In this document: positions 1 through 5,945 of the stretch, piece by piece | Numbering within the stretch: position 1 is the stretch's first letter | Layout of the letters: each line of letters starts with the position of its first letter | DNA from: DAISKN01 sp963716925 | GTDB taxonomy: Bacteria; Acidobacteriota; Vicinamibacteria; Marinacidobacterales; SMYC01 | DNA: 6,994 nucleotides | Reading direction: 5' to 3' | Assembly: GCA_963716925.1 (NCBI GenBank) | Contig: CAVQUX010000013.1 | Span: 1 to 6,994, forward strand | The notes under the pieces: generated by a model | What the model was told of the DNA's origin: nothing | Databases searched by the model: none | What the model saw: the letters and a program-made list of their open reading frames with translations, nothing else | Program-made: the position numbers and the translations under genes

Positions 1-557
1 CGTGGGGGAGATCCACCGAACTGGCGACAGGTTACCGGGAGCTCCTCGAGATCTGCGGCCGACCAGCCCGGGCGTCCCCGAGCTCCAGAGCTCGCCAAAG
101 ACCGCCGGTCCTTGATGGGCGTCGGGCGAGCGACATGAGTTTCGCGATCCCTAAACGATGAGAATCTGTCGGTTACCTTTACGATCCCAAGGATTTCCGG
201 CCGCTGGAAACTTTAAGTGAAGTCCCAGGAGGAAATAGCTGGTTTCAATCGGATGTGCGGAGGCTCAATGGCGTCAGAATACCTGACGACTTGATCTGCT
301 TCACGTCAGAGCGGCAGGAGCTCAGGCCGTTCGGAATCAACAGCATAGGCGCCTGGAATACGTCATGCATGCCACGGTGGAAACATGGAGCGGAACTCTG
401 ACCATTGCCCGCGTCTGAACGTCGAACACGTCCCGGAGCAGGCAGGAAAGAGTTGGAGGAGGTCGAGGCTGTGGGTGAGTCGGCCTCTTCCATCCGGGTG
501 CCTCCACGCAATGCGGCCTGTCACCCAACCCCATGGTGCCAACTAGGGAGATCTCAG
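1..557. other. Unassigned region upstream of the exported-protein gene
   Basis: No gene with a recognisable product is visible. On the plus strand, the frame beginning at base 3 is open to a TGA at 159-161, then open again from 162 to a TGA at 399-401. The second stretch reads like plausible protein (for example YLYDPKDFRPLETL and INSIGAW) but has no start codon with a ribosome binding site, and I recognise no family. It could be the eroded 3' part of a gene entering from the left, or chance. From 402 to 544 I see nothing. Positions 545-550 (AGGGAG) are the ribosome binding site of the next gene. I could not find a convincing -35/-10 pair for that gene. Confidence 0.3.
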
Positions 558-1109
558 ATGAAGACACGGACACTGGCCGTCATCCTCCTAATCGCCGCAA
601 GTTCACATCTTGTCAGCGTTTCGAATGCGCACGCAACGGAACTCACATACGACTTCAGAACCGGAACATTCGGATTTTCCCTTCCTTTCGTGGAGGGCTA
701 CATCACGTTTCCGATGTCCAGCGTGGGAGATCAGAGTTTTGACATCCAATCCGCGGTGACCTTCAGCTTTACTCTGCATAACGCCCCCTTTGAGCAGACC
801 TGGACACCCTCACTGTTTCACAACGGCGTCCTCGAGTTTGACGGGGACATCGGTGACGACGTGCTTCGAGGGGCTGACCTCGGCACTCCAGGGTTTCAGC
901 GCTGGGTAATGAGCACGCAAGGCGTGGATCCATCTCCAGTCATTTTCTTGGTAACTGGCGGCGTCGGCGTCTCGGAATGGAGAGTATCGACAATTGTCTC
1001 GATTTTGAGTTTGGAGGTAGAGCGTTCGGGGCATGGACCCTTAGTCGGCGACTTGATGCTCCCGAACCCTCCTCCGCGGTCCTTGTCGCCGCGGCGCTCG
1101 TGGGCATAG
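558..1109 (+). CDS. Small exported PEP-CTERM-type protein, C-terminus frameshifted
   Basis: As read, this is a 183-residue exported protein of unknown function. The ATG at 558 is chosen because AGGGAG lies 7 bases upstream and because it opens directly into a signal peptide: MKTRT, a hydrophobic stretch at residues 6-22, and a likely cleavage after AHA at 24-26. In-frame codons further upstream (from 405) encode nothing signal-like. The mature part is rich in beta-strand-like Phe/Thr/Val segments and Asp/Gly turns, typical of short PEP-CTERM proteins. The annotated end (LMLPNPPPRSLSPRRSWA) is an artefact of a frame change. The adjacent frame carries a full PEP-CTERM tail ending at 1135, and one extra C in the CCC run at 1061-1063 would restore a protein of about 191 residues. 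Function of the body is not recognised. PEP-CTERM proteins are known to be processed by exosortases and linked to exopolysaccharide; no exosortase is visible here. Confidence 0.7.
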   Translation: MKTRTLAVILLIAASSHLVSVSNAHATELTYDFRTGTFGFSLPFVEGYITFPMSSVGDQSFDIQSAVTFSFTLHNAPFEQTWTPSLFHNGVLEFDGDIGDDVLRGADLGTPGFQRWVMSTQGVDPSPVIFLVTGGVGVSEWRVSTIVSILSLEVERSGHGPLVGDLMLPNPPPRSLSPRRSWA

Positions 1110-1135
1110 TTGGTCGGCGGCGCAGGCGACACTAG
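1058..1135 (+). other. Out-of-frame PEP-CTERM sorting signal
   Basis: Read in the frame one base back from the preceding gene, this stretch encodes APEPSS, then the hydrophobic segment AVLVAAALVGIVG, then RRRRRH and a TAG at 1133-1135. That is the complete three-part PEP-CTERM signal: Pro-Glu-Pro motif, transmembrane helix, Arg cluster at the extreme C-terminus. Such order and placement at the end of a signal-peptide protein is very unlikely by chance. The family is known to be recognised and cleaved by exosortase. Here it is not translated unless the frame is restored by an insertion upstream, by -1 ribosomal slippage, or by correction of a base-calling error. Confidence 0.8.
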
Positions 1136-1331
1136 CGTTCTGTGGGCCGTGTGTAGACCCGGAAGAACACTCCCGGCGAAGTCAAAGCGCTCCACCGTCC
1201 GGACGCTTCCGAATCATGGCTCCTACGACCGAAAGGTCGTCTACGGAATGAGGAATGGAGCACCCATGGAAATCGGTCGCCGGGCCTTCACCAGCGCGAG
1301 CGAAGGCGGCTGAAAGAGCGGTCCCAGGCGG
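1136..1331. other. Noncoding spacer with a GAAA-tetraloop hairpin
   Basis: No supported gene. The one clear structure is a perfect 6-bp inverted repeat, ACGACC (1225-1230) and GGTCGT (1235-1240), around a GAAA loop, a stable GNRA-type hairpin in RNA. It has no following T-tract on either strand, so it is not a standard intrinsic terminator. It lies between the 3' end of the plus-strand exported protein and the 3' end of the minus-strand dehydrogenase relic, so it could be the remains of a convergent 3' region. Confidence 0.35.
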
Positions 1332-1970
1332 TCAGGACTTCACGATCTCGAGAGCTTCCTTTCTGAGCTCCGGGGTGAAGTCGATGAGATAGTCTCGGGC
1401 AAACACCCTGTCGCTCGAAGGGCGCCGGCTTCGTGGGGAAGGGCCGCGTGGGCGCGCGGTCCTTTCCTCGGGAACGTCGCGCACGGGAACGGGGCGTTCT
1501 TCGATGGGCCAGATCGGAGCTCCCGTCAACCGGTCGATTACGTAGGCGAAGCACTGCTTCGTCAGCTGGACGTGCTTCGTCAGCTGAACCACCGCGCGGA
1601 TCGGACGTCGAACTCGACGTTCGCGAGGATCGGAGGCGTCGGGATGTCACAGTCCCAGATATCATGAAGGACGAGCTGGTAGTGCCACACGCGCCGTCCG
1701 GTACGTGCGTCGAGGCACACCGGTCGATGGAAAAAGGTTGTCGCCGAGCCGGTGTCCTCCGCAGAAGTCACTCGTCGGCGCCTCGACGGGCAAGTACAGG
1801 TATCCGAGCTCGGGGTCGGCGGTGAACGGCGCCCAGACGCCGGCGTTCCCCGTGGACCGGAAGGGATTCGTTCTCCCTTGTCTCGACGCCTTCTTCTCCC
1901 CCTCCGGCGATCGTCGAGAACGTCCAGAGCTTCTTTCCGGTGCGCACGCGTAGCCCACCAGGTCGCCAGA
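1332..1970 (-). pseudogene. Relic of a PQQ-dependent (quinoprotein) dehydrogenase, internal fragment
   Basis: The minus strand encodes an internal stretch of a membrane-associated pyrroloquinoline-quinone dehydrogenase of the glucose/alcohol dehydrogenase-like beta-propeller type. Reading from 1970 downward: GDLVGY (about 1970-1950), VRTGKKLWTFSTI (1953-1864), GNAGVWAPFTADPELGYLYL and GGHRLGDNLF (1868-1731), CLDARTGRRVWHYQ and PTPPILANVEFD (1732-1600), VQLTKQ, DRLTGAPIWPIEERPVP (1589-1460), PFPTKPAPFERQGV (about 1460-1404), then LIDFTPELRKEALEIVKS and TGA (1403-1332). These segments are in the family's order but switch frame at least six times. The N-terminal part and the C-terminal part of the family (several hundred residues in all) are absent. 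Conserved positions are altered, e.g. DFCGGHR for the usual DFYGGHR and LHDIWDCD for HHDIWDYD. Missense changes plus loss of both ends indicate real decay rather than only sequencing error. Not functional as it stands. Confidence 0.85.
1555..1590. repeat. 18-bp tandem duplication inside the dehydrogenase relic
   Basis: Two adjacent 18-bp units, 1555-1572 and 1573-1590, match at 16 of 18 positions (shared core TGCTTCGTCAGCTG). On the minus strand they encode VQLTKQ and a second copy VQLTKH. Family members have one copy of this motif before the A/F-YVFDR-TG segment, so the duplication is a local slippage event in the decaying gene. It keeps frame but inserts six residues. Confidence 0.7.
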
Positions 1971-2064
1971 AAGAAAGTAGAAGCACTCCCGGAAGCGGCA
2001 ACCGAATCCTGGGCGAAAATTGTATGCGATCCCGCTCGGGGTTCGTGGAGGTTCGAAATCGGTC

Positions 2065-2094
2065 TTGACAGGGGCGACGGTGGCCGAATATCTT
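2065..2094 (+). promoter_or_regulatory. Sigma70-like promoter for the membrane operon
   Basis: TTGACA (2065-2070, perfect -35) is followed after 18 bases by TATCTT (2089-2094, 4 of 6 matches to TATAAT including the key TA and final T). Transcription would start near 2101, about 138 bases before the first ATG of the operon at 2239. The block GTCTTGACAG is shared exactly with the promoter-like element before the amidohydrolase gene. This is a prediction from consensus only. Confidence 0.45.
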
Positions 2095-2102
2095 GGATTG
2101 TG

Positions 2103-2119
2103 TTGAAAACGGATTTCAA
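2103..2119. promoter_or_regulatory. Operator-like palindrome at the predicted transcription start
   Basis: A perfect inverted repeat, TTGAAA (2103-2108) and TTTCAA (2114-2119) around a 5-base centre (ACGGA), sits immediately downstream of the predicted -10 box. Its size and position are those of a dimeric repressor site. Given that the operon looks iron-related, a metal-responsive repressor would be a natural candidate, but the sequence is not a recognisable Fur box and no regulator gene is in the window. Confidence 0.35.
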
Positions 2120-2238
2120 TATCAGCCGGGAGAGATTGAAGAGGCCGGTCACGGCGTTCGCTGCCGTTCCACTCACCGTCGTCACCCCTTTCGCTGCGGC
2201 GGAAACGCCGGGATTTCGGAACTAGCGAAAATATCCTC
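2120..2238 (+). promoter_or_regulatory. Structured leader of the membrane operon
   Basis: This stretch shows no coding character. It can form a long-range stem, CGGCGTT (2152-2158) with AACGCCG (2204-2210), a perfect 7-bp pairing that closes about 45 bases. Inside and overlapping it is an 8-base direct repeat, TTCGCTGC (2157-2164 and 2190-2197). It matches no riboswitch class that I recognise. A transcript from the predicted promoter would carry this leader ahead of the start-codon hairpin. Confidence 0.25.
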
Positions 2239-2253
2239 ATGGCGGATATTTCG
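2226..2253 (+). promoter_or_regulatory. Hairpin with the operon's first start codon in its loop
   Basis: CGAAAATATCC (2226-2236) pairs with GGATATTTCG (2244-2253), giving a 10-bp stem with one bulged A and a 7-base loop, TCATGGC. The ATG of the first operon gene (2239-2241) lies in that loop, and no clear Shine-Dalgarno sequence precedes it. The structure could limit ribosome access, or the same AT-rich palindrome could be a DNA-binding site for a repressor. Which of the two, if either, cannot be told from sequence. Confidence 0.4.
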
Positions 2254-2475
2254 AACGCTTTGCTGGGTGCGGCGAGCGGTCTTCTCGGCCTGGGAATTCT
2301 TCATGCCTCCTGGAGCGGATGGCTGGATCTGAAGTGGATCGCGATACCGTGCGGGTGGGCGGCGGTGGTGCTCCTGTCGGTCTATTTCTGGGCGCGGTTC
2401 GCCGGACCGGAGCTCGGGATCGCGTACGCCGCCTTGATGGTTGTCGCTCCTGGCCTGGGATGTTCGTCGCGATGA
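2239..2475 (+). CDS. DUF3325-like small membrane protein
   Basis: A 78-residue hydrophobic protein with three likely membrane segments (about residues 5-22, 33-51 and 57-74) and a basic LK motif before a GW pair at 39-40. This matches the general plan of DUF3325 proteins, small membrane proteins encoded beside PepSY-associated proteins in iron-siderophore loci: one helix, then a basic residue and GW-rich second helix, a GPELG-type loop, and a last helix. The match is by pattern and neighbourhood, not strong identity, and the protein is a little shorter than usual. The start is weakly supported: no good ribosome binding site, with the ATG inside a hairpin loop. Its stop overlaps the next start as ATGA (2472-2475), so the two are probably translationally coupled. 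Exact role in iron uptake is unknown. Confidence 0.55.
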   Translation: MADISNALLGAASGLLGLGILHASWSGWLDLKWIAIPCGWAAVVLLSVYFWARFAGPELGIAYAALMVVAPGLGCSSR

Positions 2476-2798
2476 GTGTCGACGTGCGAAAGCCCGAGGA
2501 AAGGCGGCGCCCGGCGCGCACCGGCGGCCATGTTCCCTCGGCTGTGACTCTCGCCCGCGGCGTTCTGCGATTCATCGTCGCCATCCCTGTCGCTGGAGCG
2601 GCGAGCGTTCTCGCGAGTATCGCTGCGTCGTCGGCGCTTCCGTGGAAGGAGGTCGACCGGATCGCGCTGGTGATTTTCGTCATGCCGGCGCTGTGGGGCG
2701 TGGCAGCGGTTTGGGCAGCCGCGGATTCGAGGATTCTGCGGCCTGCAGTGGCTCTCGTCGCCTGCGCCGTCGCCGGAGCAGGCATGGTTTTTCTCTAG
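2472..2798 (+). CDS. DUF3649-like membrane protein of an iron-uptake operon
   Basis: A 108-residue protein with a basic N-terminal tail (KPEERRRPARTGG) and three hydrophobic helices at about 33-53, 62-83 and 90-107. The layout LARGVLRFIVAIPVAGAAS, then an acidic-basic turn (PWKEVDR), then an ALWGVAAVWAAA helix closely follows DUF3649 proteins, which are encoded just upstream of PepSY-associated reductase-like proteins. I choose the ATG at 2472 because it forms an ATGA overlap with the previous stop. An in-frame ATG at 2460 (MFVA) is possible and would add four residues. The last codons overlap the TAGGA that serves as ribosome binding site for the next gene. Biochemical function is unknown; a membrane partner of the PepSY protein is an inference from gene order. 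Confidence 0.6.
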   Translation: MSVDVRKPEERRRPARTGGHVPSAVTLARGVLRFIVAIPVAGAASVLASIAASSALPWKEVDRIALVIFVMPALWGVAAVWAAADSRILRPAVALVACAVAGAGMVFL

Positions 2799-2806
2799 GA
2801 ACGTGT

Positions 2807-4285
2807 ATGAAGAAGACGGTCATGAATCTCGCGCCGGCCTCGGCGATCGTCAAATCGTCGCTCGCTGGACATTCGTGGATCGGCCTCGTTGCCGGCGGGC
2901 TGACGTACCTGGTTTGTCTGAGCGGCACGCTCGCCGTCTTCTACCAGGAGCTCGAGCGGTGGGAGCAGCCCTCGGTCGAGGAGAGAACCGGGTACGAGCC
3001 GGCTGCCGTCGAGAAAGCGCTCGAGAACCTGGCCGCTCGGGTACCCGAGCTCCCCGAGCACGTCTACGTCACGCTTCCTTCTCCGGCGATGCCGAGGCTC
3101 ATCGTCTCCACCGATAGGGAAGGCTGGTTCGTCGATAGGGACGGTCTGCTCGGAGAGGCCGCAGCGCACGACTGGACCCATCTGCTCCTGAACCTACACA
3201 TCTATCTGCACCTTCCTTCGACTGTCGGGCTCGTCCTGGTGAGCTCCCTCGGGGCTCTTCTCTTCGGACTCATCGCCTCCGGGTTTCTCGCCCATCCGAG
3301 TATCTTCAAGGATGCCTTCTCGCTTCGGATCCTGGGATCGAGACAGCTCGAACAAACCGACATTCATAACCGCCTCAGCGTCTGGGGGGCGCCGTTTCAC
3401 GTCGTGATCGCCCTTACCGGAGCGTACTTCGGACTCGTGAGCCCTCTGCTATCGGTGGTGGCGTCGGCGTATCACAGAGGCGACGAGAGGGCCGTCTCGG
3501 CGTCGGTCTTCGGTGATGAGCCCGCGCTCGATCAGAAAGTCGCACCGCCCGAAATCGCACGGGCGCTGAGAAACCTCGAGACCGTCGCTCCGCAGGGAAC
3601 CCCCATTCTCGTAACGCTCCATGGGCCGGGAACTCCCCGGCAATTCATCGAGGTCTTCGCCACCCACCCTGGGAGGCTCATCTACTCGGAGAATTATCGA
3701 TTCGATACGCGCGGGGTCTACCTCGGCAAGGCCGGCTTTTCCGACGGCGAGCTCGGAAGGCAGATCGTCTACTCCTCGTACCGCGCTCACTTCGGCCATT
3801 TCGGCGGCTTCCCCGTCAAGGTCGCGTACGCCGTTCTCGGTCTCGCACTGACCGTGGTCTCCGTCACCGGCGTCAACATCTGGCTCGCTCGCCGGAAGGC
3901 GCGCGATTACCTCGACGACCTGTGGGCGGGGCTCGTATGGGGCGCCCCCGCCGGTCTCGCTTTGACGGCTGTGACCGAGGTCCTGATAGGTCTACCCTCG
4001 ACACTCCTCTTCTGGCTAGCGCTCGGCGCGTCGGCGGCGTGGGCCCTTCGGAGGCGCGACGAGGTGAAGAGCGCCCGCGAACTCCGCGCCGCGTCGGCGC
4101 TGCTCCTGAGCGTGCTCCTCGTCGGATACCTGCTCAAGTTCGGTATCGCGGCGCTGAGCCCCGCCGCTTTCGGAGTGAACGGCGTCCTGCTTGCAGCGGC
4201 GCTCACCATGGCCGCCCTCGCGAGGAAAGGGCGCCACTTCGCCGCAAGCGATATCCCGGATGCGCCGGAAAAGAGCGCCGCCTGA
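2807..4285 (+). CDS. PepSY-associated TM protein, probable ferric-siderophore reductase
   Basis: A 492-residue inner-membrane protein of the PepSY_TM family, the group that includes the Pseudomonas ferrisiderophore reductase FoxB and PiuB-type proteins. Helix 1 (about 23-46) begins GHSWIGLVAGG. A periplasmic PepSY-like region follows, then NLHIYLHLP (129-137) leading into helix 2 (141-162), DIHNRLSVWGAPFH (185-198) into helix 3, a second periplasmic region (about 220-325), HFGHFGGFPVK (328-338) into helix 4 (339-360), and further helices at about 375-415 and 428-470. Conserved histidines at 22, 131, 135, 187, 198, 328 and 331 fit the heme-ligand pattern known for this family. The C-terminal helix block is longer than in minimal members. 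The ATG at 2807 is chosen because AGGA (2797-2800) lies 6 bases upstream; codons before it encode no membrane protein in this frame. It is the last gene of the operon. Substrate is inferred, not shown. Confidence 0.85.
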   Translation: MKKTVMNLAPASAIVKSSLAGHSWIGLVAGGLTYLVCLSGTLAVFYQELERWEQPSVEERTGYEPAAVEKALENLAARVPELPEHVYVTLPSPAMPRLIVSTDREGWFVDRDGLLGEAAAHDWTHLLLNLHIYLHLPSTVGLVLVSSLGALLFGLIASGFLAHPSIFKDAFSLRILGSRQLEQTDIHNRLSVWGAPFHVVIALTGAYFGLVSPLLSVVASAYHRGDERAVSASVFGDEPALDQKVAPPEIARALRNLETVAPQGTPILVTLHGPGTPRQFIEVFATHPGRLIYSENYRFDTRGVYLGKAGFSDGELGRQIVYSSYRAHFGHFGGFPVKVAYAVLGLALTVVSVTGVNIWLARRKARDYLDDLWAGLVWGAPAGLALTAVTEVLIGLPSTLLFWLALGASAAWALRRRDEVKSARELRAASALLLSVLLVGYLLKFGIAALSPAAFGVNGVLLAAALTMAALARKGRHFAASDIPDAPEKSAA

Positions 4286-4304
4286 CCCGGCTCTCGATCT
4301 CGTC

Positions 4305-4334
4305 TTGACAGCGCCGGCTGCGGCCTCCTAACCT
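4305..4334 (+). promoter_or_regulatory. Promoter-like element before the amidohydrolase gene
   Basis: TTGACA (4305-4310) is followed after 18 bases by TAACCT (4329-4334; T, A and final T match). Transcription would begin near 4341, leaving a leader of about 26 bases that holds the ribosome binding site ACGGAGA. The -35 box and 18-base spacing match the element at 2065-2094. Only 81 bases separate the two genes and there is no T-tract hairpin, so read-through from the upstream operon is also possible. Confidence 0.45.
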
Positions 4335-4366
4335 CGCGGGCAATTCGAGCTCGAAACGGAGATCCG

Positions 4367-5945
4367 ATGAAAATTCCCTCACTTCTGACGTTTTCGTTCT
4401 TCGTCGCTGCTTCCGCACCGGCGGCCGAGACCGGGTGGCTCACGCTGATCCTCGAAGGGGGCGAGGTGCACGACGGCTCCGGAAGCCCTCCCCGTGTCGC
4501 CGACGTCGGCGTTCTCGGAGATCGTATCGTCGCCATCGGCGACCTTCGCGATTGGCGGGCCGGAGTCCGAATCGATGCCGCCGGGCTCGCCGTGGTGCCG
4601 GGATTCATCGACATCCATAGCCACGCCGTCGAGGGAGTCTTCCGCCACCCGCTTGCCGAGAACTATCTGAGGCAAGGGGTGACCACGGTCGTGGGTGGTC
4701 CCGACGGGAGCTCACCGTACCCCATCGGTGAGTTCCTTGCGAAGCTCGACGCGGAGCCCCCGGCGATCAACTTCGCGCTCATGGTGGGGCACGGAACGAT
4801 CCGGAACGCCGTCCTCGGAAACGAGGACCGCGCGCCCACGGAAGCCGAGCTGGAGCGGATGAAGACCATGGTGGCCGCGGCGATGCGCGAAGGAGCCTTC
4901 GGGCTTTCGAGCGGTCTCAAGTACGTCCCCGGGGCTTACGCCAAGACGGAAGAAGTGATCGAGCTCGCCCGGGTCGCCGGCTACTTCGGGGGGATTTACA
5001 TCAGCCACATGAGGGAGGAGGGGCTTCTCCTTCTAGACTCCGTTCGAGAAACGATTCGCATCGGGGAGGAGGGAGGTCTTCCCACCCAGATCACGCACCA
5101 CAAGACCGTGGGGGCGCCGATGCGGGGCAAGAGCACCGAGAGCCTCGCGCTCGTGGACGAGGCCCGGGCCCGCGGCGTCGACGTCACCATCGATCAGTAT
5201 CCCTACACCGCGTCGAGCACGTCGCTCTCGATCCTGTTCCCGGCCTGGAGCCTCGAGGGCACCCCCGAGGAACAGCTCGCGCGGCTCCGGAATCCCGAGG
5301 AGCGCGGGCGGATCCGCGAGGCGGTTCTGAAGAACCTGAGGGAAGATCGCGGCGGAGGCGACGCGAAGAACGTGGTGGTGGCCCGCTGCCGCTGGGACCC
5401 CTCCCTCGACGGCAAGAGTCTCGCCGACATCCTGCGCGACCGCGGCCGTGCGGTCACGCTGGAGGAGGCCGCCGACCTCTCCCTCGAGCTCCAGGAGAAA
5501 GGCGGCTTCTCGGGGATTTTCCATGCGATGGCCGAGGAAGACGTGGAGCGCATCCTTCTTCATCCCCAGACGATGGTCGCCTCCGACGGAGGGATCGTCG
5601 CTCCCGGGGAGGGTGTCCCTCATCCGCGGAGCTATGGAACTTTCGCGCGGGTGATTGCCCGTTACAGCCGCGAGCGCGAGCTCCTGTCCTTCGAGGAAGC
5701 CGTGAGGAAGATGTCCAGCCTTCCCGCCGATCGCCTCTCCCTCTCCGACCGCGGCCGGATTCGCGTGGGCGCCCGCGCGGACATCGCCGTCCTCGATCGG
5801 GAGACGGGTTTCCGACCCCGCGGATTTCGGAAACCCGCATCAGTACGCCACGGGTGCGCGCCACGTCCTGGTGAACGGGGTCTTCGTGCTTCGCGACGGA
5901 GAGATCACGGGAGCGCGCCCGGGGAGGGCGTTGAGGCGCGACTGA
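4367..5945 (+). CDS. Secreted N-acyl-D-amino-acid deacylase-like amidohydrolase, C-terminal frameshift
   Basis: A metal-dependent amidohydrolase of the D-aminoacylase type, which releases D-amino acids from N-acyl forms. The ATG at 4367 has GGAG upstream and opens into a signal peptide (residues 1 to about 19). Seen in order: the N-terminal beta-sandwich strand with GGEVHDGSG, the HSH metal motif at 84-86 (GFIDIHSH), GVTTVVGGPDG (104-114), YISHMREE with His214, QITHH with His244, and ASDGG with Asp407 followed by HPRSYGTF. These correspond to the known metal ligands and catalytic Asp of the family, except that the usual Cys ligand in VGNCG is replaced by the GGPDG loop. After Thr480 an extra G in GGG (5806-5808) shifts the frame. 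Removing one G gives VSDPADFGNPHQY, then HVLVNGVFVLRDGE and GARPGR, ending at the TGA 5943-5945 (525 residues), the standard family C-terminus. Without repair, translation runs to 5953 with an unrelated basic tail. Substrate is not certain. Confidence 0.8.

Noticed and set aside
405..557. Earlier start for the exported protein
   Set aside because: The ATG at 405 has no ribosome binding site and would place about 50 polar residues before the signal peptide.
1752..2225. Long open plus-strand frame across the dehydrogenase relic and leader
   Set aside because: The minus strand over 1332-1970 carries ordered PQQ-dehydrogenase motifs. The plus-strand protein is Arg/Ser-rich, has no family resemblance and no ribosome binding site.
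2441..2806. Extended N-terminus for the PepSY protein
   Set aside because: The extra 122 residues are Arg/Cys-rich and overlap the better-supported DUF3649-like gene. A clear AGGA at 2797-2800 supports the ATG at 2807.
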